Of a stretch of 27,094 bases of DNA, positions 1-8,360 are shown in pieces. This stretch comes from an uncultured Verrucomicrobiales bacterium. GTDB taxonomy: Bacteria > Verrucomicrobiota > Verrucomicrobiia > Verrucomicrobiales > Akkermansiaceae. Location of the stretch: NCBI GenBank assembly GCA_937916135.1, contig CALFTQ010000174.1, positions 1 through 27,094 of the forward strand. The letters run 5' to 3'. Numbering within the stretch: position 1 is the stretch's first letter; every line of letters begins with the position of its first letter. The notes under the pieces were generated by a model. That model was given only the letters and a program-made list of their open reading frames with translations, did not search any database and had not been told where the DNA came from. The position numbers and the translations under genes are program-made.

Positions 1-181
1 CAATGCCCGCTTTGATACCCTGCTGAGTACCTTCAGACTGGAAGACAGAATGCTCACCCACGCCTCACCGGAAGAAATACAACGAGTACTCAACACCCCC
101 ATCGACTGGGAACGGGTGAACGCTATTCACGATGCAGAACGTGAACGCGGCATCAACTTCCTGAAAGAAAATCTTCTATAA
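1..181 (+). CDS. C-terminal end of an unidentified protein (partial)
   Basis: An open frame enters from the left edge (frame starting at base 2) and runs 59 codons to a TAA. The visible tail is charged and looks helical, ending in FLKENLL. Nothing in it identifies a family. It is followed by 54 bases and then the next same-strand gene, so it may belong to the same polysaccharide-locus transcript. I cannot assign a function from this fragment. That it is coding at all rests on the uninterrupted frame and ordinary amino-acid composition. Confidence 0.6.
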   Translation, partial: NARFDTLLSTFRLEDRMLTHASPEEIQRVLNTPIDWERVNAIHDAERERGINFLKENLL

Positions 182-235
182 TAAATAATGCAGAACGCAT
201 AGTGTCATTGAGTCTAAAACAAATACAAGAATCAG

Positions 236-1822
236 ATGTTGAAAGAAAATTCATATTTGGAGAACATGCGTCGTAAATACTTCATAGGCGTCAAGGGGAA
301 TACCTTTGTGCGAGCAATGCGAGCGCTGCTGGCTGCTGGCGTAACCATTGTCGTCGGATTGCTGATTACCTACGGTGTTCTCACTGTTATGCGCATATCT
401 GGAATGCCATCGAATGTATCCAGTGACGGTTTCTTTGAGAAGACCGTAGCTGATCCGGTTAGCGGCATTGTTATAATGGTTATAACCACGATGGGGCTGG
501 GCGGCGTATATTACAAGGTATGTGGAAAGATTGTGGTTCAACGGGATGGAACCATATTTAAGGAAAAATTCCGTATCTATCACGAATATCTCCAATTTAT
601 CACTGACATCATAAAACGGGGTGAAGTAACTCTGCTGGAAAAGACAGAAATCCAGCGATTACTTGCAAACATAACCACTATCTTCAATGCAGAAAACAAT
701 GAAAATCTGGAATACATCCTCACAGAAACAGTGCAAATACTTGCTGACGTCGGGGACGTACAATATAAAAACAAAAATCGACAAGGAATCAGCGAGAGTG
801 ATTATTTCGACAAGAGAAACCATTTGAACCGACTGCTTAACATAGCGGATATTTTCCGGAGAGACCTACACGACATTAGCCATCAGGAATGTCAGAAGTT
901 GAGAGTTTGTGAACAGTTTGAACAGATTCAAACTGTGGAGATGCCGGTCGGTCAAATGGTGGCAACACCTCTTTCAGACTACCACATGCCATGTGCCGGT
1001 ATCAACAAGGCCAACATTGAAGCTCTTTTATTCGCGTTGCCAGGAATATTCCGTCCGAAGCTCCGTTCGTACACTACAAAATATGAGGGAATCATCATTT
1101 CAGCACAGACAGAACGCTCTTATTTCCGAGAGAAGAATTCATATCAGGTTGAAGTCAGCTTTATCTACTCCCGCAGAACCGGCCAGTATTATTATCGTTG
1201 GAAGTTCCAGAATAAGCAGCCCGATCAGCTGTTGAAGGAAGCAGTACAGCACGGACTCACCACTCTCATGTGTGAGCTTAGAGGCTCCGGAAACAACAAT
1301 AATGAGTGGACGCTTAATGCCAGCGGCGCTATTAAGCAATTTCTCGCTGCAAATAATCATACGGCTGCGTGTACCGAAATTGCAAGGATGTTCCGGAGTA
1401 TCTGCAACTTGACTGATGCGCTAATCATTCAATACCACATCCGAAATGTGATAGCTAAATCCAAAGCTAATATGGAGCTGTATTGGAAGTCGTTCATGTG
1501 GGATTTTAATACCGTTGCCTATAATAGTCTCAGTAAACCGAAAGATAAAACAGAGTATATTGACATTGTTCAATTATGGCCTAAACGAGAGTGCAGGCTT
1601 GTTGTAGGTTGCCGTTATCATGGCGATTTACCTCTTTTGAAAGCAAGAATGAAAGACGTAAAGGGATTCTCTTATGTTGAAGGAAGCAGGTGCTTTTATT
1701 CTGACGAGAGCTATCGTATAGGTGCACAAATGGATTCAGTAGTCATATCATTAACGGGGATTACTCAAGCGTTGAATGCCCCCCCAGTCTGTAAAGCGCA
1801 AAATTGTGCTCTACGCAGATAA
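236..1822 (+). CDS. Orphan two-TM membrane protein with large cytosolic domain
   Basis: This is a 528-aa protein that I do not recognise. Two hydrophobic segments lie near the N-terminus (about residues 25-50 and 70-92). They are followed by roughly 430 mostly polar residues with a helical, charged stretch (about 105-230) and then a more mixed alpha/beta region. The predicted topology puts both ends in the cytoplasm. An alternative ATG at 266 (residue 11) has GGAG three bases upstream and may be the true start, because the ATG at 236 has no ribosome-binding site. The gene is visibly AT-richer than the flippase that follows 33 bases later, which fits recent acquisition. A C7 run (1779-1785) lies within the last 20 codons, where a slip would change only the tail. 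It could be a sensor or effector protein rather than a polysaccharide enzyme, but no motif proves this. Confidence 0.75.
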   Translation: MLKENSYLENMRRKYFIGVKGNTFVRAMRALLAAGVTIVVGLLITYGVLTVMRISGMPSNVSSDGFFEKTVADPVSGIVIMVITTMGLGGVYYKVCGKIVVQRDGTIFKEKFRIYHEYLQFITDIIKRGEVTLLEKTEIQRLLANITTIFNAENNENLEYILTETVQILADVGDVQYKNKNRQGISESDYFDKRNHLNRLLNIADIFRRDLHDISHQECQKLRVCEQFEQIQTVEMPVGQMVATPLSDYHMPCAGINKANIEALLFALPGIFRPKLRSYTTKYEGIIISAQTERSYFREKNSYQVEVSFIYSRRTGQYYYRWKFQNKQPDQLLKEAVQHGLTTLMCELRGSGNNNNEWTLNASGAIKQFLAANNHTAACTEIARMFRSICNLTDALIIQYHIRNVIAKSKANMELYWKSFMWDFNTVAYNSLSKPKDKTEYIDIVQLWPKRECRLVVGCRYHGDLPLLKARMKDVKGFSYVEGSRCFYSDESYRIGAQMDSVVISLTGITQALNAPPVCKAQNCALRR

Positions 1823-1855
1823 CATATCATTGTCATAATATAATCTATCTGAATC

Positions 1856-3379
1856 ATGACCAGTGAAATCAAAGCAGGTGCAATATTGAACTACGTCTCC
1901 ATCGTCGTTCGCCTGGCCACATCGTTTCTTCTGACTCCCTTCATCATTTCCTCGCTGGGGGTGGAAGAATATGGTCTGTTCATGCTCAGCGGGTCGGTGA
2001 TTGCCTGGCTGGCGTTGACGGATCTTGGGCTGGGTGCAACGGTAAGCAAGTATGTTGTCACTTATCGAGCCAAAGGGGAGCACGAGCAGCAGGCTCATTT
2101 CCTGGGGCAGAGTATGATGCTCTTCTGTCTCATTGCCCTCATTACTTTCATTGCGGGCGGCATCTGCTTCTTTCATCTGGATGCACTGTTCCCGAAATTG
2201 AACGCCGCCCAACACGAAACGCTGGAGATTCTCTTTCTGCTTACCCTGGGGAATATGATTCTCGCCATTCCGCTGCGTCCGCTGGGCTGTGTGCCCGGGG
2301 CGTATCAGAAGTTCGTGGTGCCGGGTATTGTGAGTCTCTGTTGTTCTCTGCTTAATACGGGGCTTACGGTGGCTCTGCTGTTGCTGGGATTCAAGGCCAT
2401 TGGTCTTACTGTATTAGCGGTGGGAATGGGCGTTCTGAACCTGCTATGGGGTCTGTTCTATACGCTCCGTATTCTGAAAGCCAGAGTAAAGTTCAGTCGT
2501 CCGGATTGGTCGCTCTACCGTGGCATGTTCGGTTTCTCCATCTGGATTTTTCTGGGGCAGCTAATGGACATATTTTACTGGCAGGCAGGTTCTCCCATTC
2601 TGGCCAATGTGTGTGGCACCACTGCAGTTGCTGTCTTTACCCTGGGGATTTCCTTTTCCTCCTATTTCATGACGGCGTCCACTGCCATTTCCGGCGTTCT
2701 GGCCCCCAGACTGATGCACATGGTTGCCTTGGACGCCAGTAAGGAAGACCTCACCAACGTGATGATTCGCGCGGGTCGCCTGCAACTTTTCCTGTTGACG
2801 TCCATTCTGCTGGGCTTTGCGTTCCTGGGACAGGATTTCCTGCGTCTCTGGGTAGGTAAGAGTATGGGCGAGAATGTCTCTACTGTGTGGCTGGGCGCCA
2901 TTACGGTGATTGCTCCGCTTATCATTCCTCTGACGCAGAACACGGGACTAGCTATCTTGCAGGCCCTGAACATTCACCGAGGTCGCGCCATTATCCTGTT
3001 CTATTCCTCACTGGTCTGCGTGGTGCTTGGCTATGTTCTTTCGCTCTTCCTCGGGCCTATCGGCATGTTTATCGGCACCGCCATATCGCTGTCCTTCGGC
3101 CAAGTCATTATGATTAATCTCTATTACAAACGCAAGGCCGGACTGCTCATCGGCAACTTCTTCCGCCGCACCTATCTGCCGATGCTTTTACCCGCCCTAT
3201 TCCTGTCTGCAGCAGGTATTGCGCTCACTTGTCTCTGGCAGGTGGAAACCTGGGCAGACCTGTTTACAGCCATTGGCACATACGGCACGGTCATTCTCAT
3301 CACTCTCTTCTGCCTCTATCTCAATCGGGAGGAAAAAGATATGATACTCAAGCCCCTCAAAAAACATATACACGTATGA
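1856..3379 (+). CDS. Wzx-type polysaccharide flippase (MOP/MVF superfamily)
   Basis: This is a 507-aa polytopic membrane protein with about 12-14 hydrophobic segments across its length. The N-terminus (LNYVSIVVRLATSFLLTPFI, then SLGVEEYGLF and a DLGLGATVSKY-type segment) is characteristic of oligosaccharide flippases. These move undecaprenyl-linked O-antigen or exopolysaccharide repeat units across the inner membrane. The length is typical for Wzx proteins. Its stop codon overlaps the start of the next gene (ATGA), so translation of the two is probably coupled. The context of an iron-sulfur protein and several acyltransferases fits a surface glycan locus. The name wzx is not given because flippase subfamilies cannot be separated by eye. 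Confidence 0.88.
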   Translation: MTSEIKAGAILNYVSIVVRLATSFLLTPFIISSLGVEEYGLFMLSGSVIAWLALTDLGLGATVSKYVVTYRAKGEHEQQAHFLGQSMMLFCLIALITFIAGGICFFHLDALFPKLNAAQHETLEILFLLTLGNMILAIPLRPLGCVPGAYQKFVVPGIVSLCCSLLNTGLTVALLLLGFKAIGLTVLAVGMGVLNLLWGLFYTLRILKARVKFSRPDWSLYRGMFGFSIWIFLGQLMDIFYWQAGSPILANVCGTTAVAVFTLGISFSSYFMTASTAISGVLAPRLMHMVALDASKEDLTNVMIRAGRLQLFLLTSILLGFAFLGQDFLRLWVGKSMGENVSTVWLGAITVIAPLIIPLTQNTGLAILQALNIHRGRAIILFYSSLVCVVLGYVLSLFLGPIGMFIGTAISLSFGQVIMINLYYKRKAGLLIGNFFRRTYLPMLLPALFLSAAGIALTCLWQVETWADLFTAIGTYGTVILITLFCLYLNREEKDMILKPLKKHIHV

Positions 3380-4629
3380 CGAACTTTAGACACATCACCC
3401 CTCCCGAAAACTGCACAGGCTGTGGACTGTGTGCCAATGTCTGCTCCAAAGATGCAATCAGTATGGCGTGGAGTAAGGAGGGATTCCTTGCGCCACAGGT
3501 GGATACGGATGCATGTGTCAACTGTGGACTGTGTGTAAGGATGTGCCCGGCGCAGCCGGACGCAATGGAGAAAGGGCTGAATCATGACGAGATTGATTCC
3601 ATCATTGCATACGGAGGGTGGAACAATGACGAAAGCACTCATCAGAATAGCAGCAGCGGAGGTGTGTTCAGTGCGTTGGCTGAAGCCGTCTTTTCCGACG
3701 GTGGTTGCGTATTCGGTGTGGTGTGGCAAGATAAGGAAACGGCAGTCTTCTCCAAGGCTGAGAACATGGAGCAGATTGCACCCATGCGGGGGAGCAAGTA
3801 TGTGCAGGCTGTTCCCGGAGCTGTATATCGCGAGGTAAAAGCTGAGTTGCAAATGGGGCGGCAGGTGTTGTTCACCGGCACGGCATGCCAGGTTCATGCC
3901 CTGAAAAAATATCTTCGCAAGCCCTACGACAACTTGCTGACCTTCGATATCGTGTGCCACGGTGTACCCAGTCGCAAGCTGTTGCAGGCTTATGTAAAAC
4001 ACAACGAGCAGGAACAGGGAAAAGAACTGAAAGAAGTATACTTCCGGTTCAAGGACGGCAATTGGCAGGGCTATAAGGTGCAGAAACGATTTACAGACGG
4101 CTCGGTTCTGAATCATGTGAATTCGCAGGATATGTTCATGAACCTGTTTATCGGTGACCACATGCTGAACAAAGCTTGTTATAATTGTCCGCATGCCCAT
4201 CTGCCACGCCCGGGAGATATAACCCTGGGAGACTTCTGGGGTAACTTACATGAATTACATCCGGACTGGCCGATAGACGATGGTGTTGGTTCACTGGTAG
4301 CCAATAGCGAAAAAGGCAAAGCTGCGTTGGAATCCTTGGCTGAAGCGGGCAAAATCACGATTCACCGCGAACCGTTCCGTAATTTGTACAACGGGCAGCC
4401 GCGTAGCTACCTGCGCGGAGAAGAGACGCATATTCCGGTCTCACGTGAAGAGGCTTTATCACGAATCGAAACCGAACCGCTTATTGATGTGTGGAATCGT
4501 TATTGCAACACGACCAAAGTAGGCCCGTTTCGGCTGCAAACAAACGGCATCATCTACAAAACCCTCATCTTCCCCCGCCGAGTGGTGGGATTCATAAAAA
4601 GAAAATTGAGGAAGGTTGAAGCACTTTAA
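3376..4629 (+). CDS. Iron-sulfur protein, F420 hydrogenase/dehydrogenase beta-subunit family
   Basis: This 417-aa protein opens with two ferredoxin-type 4Fe-4S motifs: Cys13, Cys16, Cys19, Cys23 and Cys47, Cys50, Cys53, Cys57. The rest matches the FrhB-like family in layout: an SSSGGVFSALAEAV segment, then GTACQVHALK, then DIVCHGVPS, then GDFWG. Homologues occur widely in bacterial polysaccharide loci, often beside pyruvyltransferases, where they are thought to carry out a redox step on sugars. The exact reaction is unknown. The frame is open further upstream, but the start at 3376 is preferred because it overlaps the flippase stop by four bases and puts the first cluster right at the N-terminus. 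The end is Lys/Arg-rich. The last codons contain a 14-base sequence that recurs at 4728-4741 beside an acyltransferase relic. Confidence 0.85.
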   Translation: MTNFRHITPPENCTGCGLCANVCSKDAISMAWSKEGFLAPQVDTDACVNCGLCVRMCPAQPDAMEKGLNHDEIDSIIAYGGWNNDESTHQNSSSGGVFSALAEAVFSDGGCVFGVVWQDKETAVFSKAENMEQIAPMRGSKYVQAVPGAVYREVKAELQMGRQVLFTGTACQVHALKKYLRKPYDNLLTFDIVCHGVPSRKLLQAYVKHNEQEQGKELKEVYFRFKDGNWQGYKVQKRFTDGSVLNHVNSQDMFMNLFIGDHMLNKACYNCPHAHLPRPGDITLGDFWGNLHELHPDWPIDDGVGSLVANSEKGKAALESLAEAGKITIHREPFRNLYNGQPRSYLRGEETHIPVSREEALSRIETEPLIDVWNRYCNTTKVGPFRLQTNGIIYKTLIFPRRVVGFIKRKLRKVEAL

Positions 4630-4747
4630 TGAATACGGGTGTTGCTGTGAAGTTTTAACATGTAGGAGCTGTGCGTACGTTTCATTCCAAAGTCGGTATA
4701 AACAAAATCGAAAGAAGCTTAATCGGTATAAAAAGAAAATTATAGTA

Positions 4748-4798
4748 TACGCAGGTCTGGACCTCATCCTCAAGCTGGCTATATTCAGCGTGATTTGA
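4748..4798 (+). pseudogene. Relic A: 5' fragment of an acyltransferase gene
   Basis: A 48-base block (4748-4795) aligns without gaps to the first codons of the third acyltransferase (7035-7082), with 43 of 48 bases identical by hand count. It still reads YAGLDLILKLAIFSVI and then meets a stop. No downstream acyltransferase coding follows. Just before it lies a 14-base direct repeat (4728-4741) of the end of the preceding iron-sulfur gene (4594-4607), which suggests recombination patchwork. The surrounding 4630-4862 interval has no other convincing gene. Confidence 0.7.
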
Positions 4799-4862
4799 GC
4801 AGATTCCTAAATCCACGATGCTCTATATCCAATCAATAAAAACTAATATAACGCGTTAAGTT

Positions 4863-5801
4863 ATGAATATCATCACAAATATCTCGAAATCTCGGAGCTT
4901 TCTTATGGGGATCGCAATACTTGCGATACTCCTGTTTCATCAGGAGTTCGTTCATGGGAATTGCGTTCTTGAGCTTTTCAATCGCTATGGGCACTGGTGC
5001 GTACAGGTTTTTATATTGGTTTCCGGTTTTGGTGTCTGGTATGCGCTGGATAAACCAGGGCTGGTTAAGAGTTTTTATATGCGGCGATTATGGCGCATTA
5101 TGCCGGCATCGATATTGGGTGGAGTGCTCGCGTTGGCCTTGACTTGGGAAACAAGTATAGCCCAGAATCTCTTATTAATCACCGGCCTGTCTCTCTGGTA
5201 TATCCGCACGATTCTTATGCTGTATCTGATATCACCGCTGTTATATGCTTTGTTCAAGAGTGCGAAGCGGGCCTTATGGTATGTGGTGTTGATGGTTGTA
5301 GCGTACGTCATGTACCATGCGGCATGCCATACCATGGAATACTGGTGGATGGGCAGCTGGAAATTGCGTCAGACGGTAATCTGGACCTTGGGGCAGGTGC
5401 CGTTCTATGTCTCAGGTATGTATTTGGCTGCAGAGAGGGGAAAAATATGGAAATCTGCCATACTTGTCGTGATTGGTTGTTGTTTGTTGCCCGTTTTGTT
5501 TCAACTCTCGTTTGGGAATTCTTCCATAGGGACGGAATTTGTTCACAATGCGAGTGTTCTCCTTATTTGTACTTTAGGGTATTATCCTTATGCGGTTTTC
5601 CCGAAGTGTGTGAACAGAGTAATAGAATGGTTCGGCAAGCGTTCGTTGGAGTTGTATGTTTGCCATGTGCCGATATATCGATGGTTGGATGTAGTTTGGG
5701 TGAATGAATGGGCGTTGTCTGTAGCTTTGATTAGCTCTATTTTTATGTCTGAACTGGTAGCAAGAATAAGTGCTTGGTTTTCGCGGAGGTTTTACTGCTG
5801 A
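4863..5801 (+). CDS. Acyltransferase-3 family membrane protein (first of three)
   Basis: This is a 312-aa protein with about nine or ten hydrophobic segments and the acyltransferase-3 (OafA-like) start: a short cytoplasmic leader, then MGIAILAILLFHQEF, where the His in the first TM segment is the expected catalytic residue. A basic FYMRRLWRIMPAS loop follows. Such proteins O-acylate sugars of surface polysaccharides in the inner membrane. The gene is visibly AT-richer than the third acyltransferase. The bases TAAGTTATG around its start also surround the start of the second acyltransferase, and a TAACGCGTTA palindrome lies at 4849-4858 just upstream. The C-terminus (ELVARISAWFSRRFYC) looks complete. 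The acyl group and sugar cannot be predicted. Confidence 0.85.
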   Translation: MNIITNISKSRSFLMGIAILAILLFHQEFVHGNCVLELFNRYGHWCVQVFILVSGFGVWYALDKPGLVKSFYMRRLWRIMPASILGGVLALALTWETSIAQNLLLITGLSLWYIRTILMLYLISPLLYALFKSAKRALWYVVLMVVAYVMYHAACHTMEYWWMGSWKLRQTVIWTLGQVPFYVSGMYLAAERGKIWKSAILVVIGCCLLPVLFQLSFGNSSIGTEFVHNASVLLICTLGYYPYAVFPKCVNRVIEWFGKRSLELYVCHVPIYRWLDVVWVNEWALSVALISSIFMSELVARISAWFSRRFYC

Positions 5802-5805
5802 TTGA

Positions 5806-5940
5806 ATGAAAATGAAACAGAAAAGAGTCTCGGGCTTGGACCTCATACGCGCGCTGGCGATATTCAGCGTGATTGGGGGAATAGCAGTTTGCCTGTCTTG
5901 TGCCACGGCGTGACCAAAGGCGAAGCTGCTGCGCTTTTGG
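5806..5940 (+). pseudogene. Relic B: acyltransferase gene with most of its middle deleted
   Basis: An ATG at 5806 opens 23 codons like the third acyltransferase's N-terminus (GLDLIRALAIFSVI). The bases 5848-5874 are identical to 7056-7082. After a few unrelated codons the sequence continues as that protein's last codons: 5902-5937 aligns to 7982-8017, encoding CATA, a stop, then PKAKLLRF against ATAWLKVKLLRF. The stop TGA at 5911 stands where the third gene has TGG (Trp). Both ends are in one frame, so this looks like an in-frame internal deletion of about 290 codons followed by a nonsense mutation. It lies five bases after the first acyltransferase and 75 bases before the second. Confidence 0.75.
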
Positions 5941-6015
5941 GCAAGGATAGGCTGTTTTGAATGTGATTATTATTTTTTTTGTGCTAATGCTAAAAAAAAT
6001 GTAAATAAATAAGTT

Positions 6016-7020
6016 ATGCTCCCCCCCCCTGTTGAGAAGAAAAGAATTGGTTACATCGATTATATCAAGGCGCTAACGATTATAGGAGTTGTCAATGTTC
6101 ATTCAAACATACCTCCGACGTGGTTAACACCGCTATTGGTAAATGCTATCTTCTTTTTCATAGCGGGAATGTTCTTCAAAAAGCCCAATCTAACCAATCT
6201 GATGAGAGACTATAGTGGTATGCTGGTAAAAGATTGCAGAACTATGCTGATACCGTTTATGTTTTTCTATACGCTGTCGTATCCGTTTATAATTATCGTT
6301 CATCTTTGGGATAACAGAACCTTGGCCGGTTTTGATTGGTGGTGCTTTTTTGACCTTTTTGATATTTGCGGTCGCTCGGATTATCTTTTTGTTAACGTTC
6401 CGCTGTGGTTTATATTGTGCCTTTTTGTCATAAAGAGTATATACTATTTTGTCCGTTGCCTGCCGGCTGGTTTCATATTGCTCATTGCGTTAGTTGCCCT
6501 GTGCCTCAAAGACTTTTGGGAAGGTATAGCAACTCCCCTTATGATTAATAATGCGTTTTATTGGCTGGGATTCTTTGCCTTGGGAAATCTGTTTGCCCAG
6601 TATGTCTTTCCTCTGAATATGTCTATCTGCCGGAGGCTGATCATTGTCTGTATAAGCCTGGTGGCTATACTTGCATCATTGTGCATTGAGGACACCGTGC
6701 CTGAAATGACTTTGGGGTATATCCGGGTCTTTGCTGCTATAAGCTTGCTCCTGTTTGGATTTTCTTTGTTGGAACATGCACGTGATTTACGCATACTGAG
6801 CTTCATAGGCCAAAATACGCTCATTATTCTGGGGTGTCATTTGTGGTTCCTTGTCCCGCTGGAGCGTTTATCTTACAAGCTTACGCGAGTGCGGACCGTA
6901 TGGACGGGGACCGTTCAGACTGTGTTGTGTGTGTGCTTATGCTTGGTTTTTATCCACATTGGCAACAAATATTTCCCTTTGTTGGTTGGTAAGTTTAAAA
7001 AAATGAGAAAATTAGTATGA
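6016..7020 (+). CDS. Acyltransferase-3 family membrane protein (second of three) with C9 run at start
   Basis: This is a 334-aa polytopic membrane protein. It begins IGYIDYIKALTIIGVVNVHS, the acyltransferase-3 signature with the His in the first TM segment, followed by FFFIAGMFFKK. About ten TM segments follow and the C-terminus is basic. It probably O-acylates a surface glycan residue. The first codons after ATG are CTC CCC CCC CCT, that is nine C in a row (6021-6029). Any slip not divisible by three shifts the frame right after initiation. An internal in-frame ATG exists only far downstream, so expression probably depends on tract length. As written the gene is in frame (ON). Its stop overlaps the next start (ATGA at 7017-7020). 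The base composition is AT-rich compared with the third acyltransferase. Confidence 0.87.
   Translation: MLPPPVEKKRIGYIDYIKALTIIGVVNVHSNIPPTWLTPLLVNAIFFFIAGMFFKKPNLTNLMRDYSGMLVKDCRTMLIPFMFFYTLSYPFIIIVHLWDNRTLAGFDWWCFFDLFDICGRSDYLFVNVPLWFILCLFVIKSIYYFVRCLPAGFILLIALVALCLKDFWEGIATPLMINNAFYWLGFFALGNLFAQYVFPLNMSICRRLIIVCISLVAILASLCIEDTVPEMTLGYIRVFAAISLLLFGFSLLEHARDLRILSFIGQNTLIILGCHLWFLVPLERLSYKLTRVRTVWTGTVQTVLCVCLCLVFIHIGNKYFPLLVGKFKKMRKLV
6021..6029 (+). repeat. C9 homopolymer, candidate phase-variation tract
   Basis: Nine consecutive C residues directly follow the third base after the ATG of the second acyltransferase. The poly-C stands out against an AT-rich surrounding (A and T runs immediately upstream). 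Tracts of this kind in surface-glycan genes are classic slipped-strand mispairing sites. Confidence 0.7.
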
Positions 7021-8020
7021 ATCATATTCAACGTTACGCAGGTTTGGACCTCATCCGCGCGCTGGCGATATTCAGCGTGATTGCGGGGCATTTCTTTATG
7101 AACACGGGATTCCAGCAAGCGGAGTTCGGTGGGGTATCGATGTTTGTGCAGGGGTGGGCAAAGTTTTTCTTCGGGATTGGGGTGCCGCTGTTCCTGATGC
7201 TTACGGGCTACCTGCAGGGGAAGAAGGAGGCGACGCCGCAGTATTACAGGGGGGCGATGCGGGTGCTGGGGAGTTATGTGGTGTTCAGCGTGGTGACTAT
7301 CTTGTTCCGCATTTACTACCTGGGGGAGCAGGGGAGTGCGCTGCAGTGGGGGCACAAGGTGCTGGATTTCTCCGCGATTCCGTATGGCTGGTATATTGAG
7401 ATGTGGATTGGCTTGTTCCTGCTGGTGCCGTTCCTGAATATCCTGTGGCAGCATATCCCGACGCAGCGCTTGAAATTGCTGCTGCTGGCCACGCTTTATG
7501 TGATGACGGCGCTGCCGGATATGACGAACCGCTATGGCATGCACCTGACGCCGGGGTTCTGGGCCGATTGTTACCCGCTGTTCTTCTTTTTCGCCGGGGC
7601 TTATCTCCGCGAATATGGCTGCACACTGCGTAAATCCTACCTGGCGGGGGGGTATGCCTGATATGCCTTATCAACCCGGTGTTCAATGCTTTGTTGGTGC
7701 GGGGGCATAGCATGATTCAGGTGGCGGGGGGGCCGTGGGGGATGTTCGGCTGCCCGCTGGCGGGGGCGGTATTTACGCTGCTGCACCGCTGGGATACGCG
7801 GCATGAATGGCTGCGCCGGGGGCTGGGGAGCATCTCGAAACTCTCGCTGGATATGTACTTGTGCTGCTATATTTTTGATGCAATCTGGTACCCGGTATTC
7901 AAGGAGCACTGGTATGTGAGCCAGGGGCAGTTCGGTGTGTTTTTCTTTGCCATCGTGCCGCTGCTGTTTGCTTGCTCCTACGCCACGGCGTGGCTGAAGG
8001 TGAAGCTGCTGCGCTTCTGA
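7017..8020 (+). pseudogene. Acyltransferase-3 family gene, frameshifted at a G7 run (third of three; possibly phase-OFF)
   Basis: The first frame (7017-7661) encodes 214 aa: GLDLIRALAIFSVIAGHFF with the catalytic-type His, then several TM segments, ending YLAGGYA. The remaining half of the protein (LINPVFNALL through WLKVKLLRF) continues in another frame to 8020. The switch occurs at a run of seven G (7646-7652). With eight G the frames join as LAGG-VCLICLINPVFNALL, a plausible TM segment. That gives 334 aa, the same length as the second acyltransferase. So the gene is either phase-varied OFF, recently broken, or affected by a homopolymer sequencing error. It overlaps the preceding stop by four bases. 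Its GC-rich composition matches the rest of the window and not the two acyltransferases before it. It is the best match to relics A and B. Confidence 0.85.
7646..7652 (+). repeat. G7 homopolymer at the frameshift site
   Basis: Seven G lie exactly where the reading frame of the third acyltransferase is lost. One added G restores a full-length protein. A second G7 run (7726-7732) lies 73 bases further into the same gene and a G8 run follows the stop (8024-8031). Confidence 0.7.
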
Positions 8021-8310
8021 GCAGGGGGGGGCGATTTCCCGGATGCACCCCCGCAGTCGCTTGTGCTAGGCTTCAGTGAGGAGTGTCTGCCAATTGCGGC
8101 TTCCGGTGCCCATGCACGGTAAGCCGCCTATGGCACGAGAGCGCAACCGCCCGCCCTTGCACGAGCGAAGCAATGTGCGCTTCTCCCCCAGCTCGCGCAC
8201 CTCAGCACGAGCGCAGCGACCGAGCCCACCAACGCGCTTCCTCTCGCCCCCGCCCGCCGCATCCAGTTACCCTAGCCTCTATCTTCAGCCCTTCCCTCCC
8301 ACTCCGCCCA

Positions 8311-8325
8311 TTAGAATGTTTCCAA
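8311..8325. promoter_or_regulatory. Imperfect 7-1-7 palindrome, Fur/PerR-like operator (copy 1)
   Basis: TTAGAATGTTTCCAA has arms matching at 5 of 7 positions. It sits in a 23-base direct repeat (8305-8327) shared with copy 2 exactly 50 bases downstream. The 7-1-7 form resembles PerR boxes of the Fur superfamily. Confidence 0.4.
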
Positions 8326-8360
8326 ACTAATAATTCGGCCTTCACCGCCTATTTCGCCCA

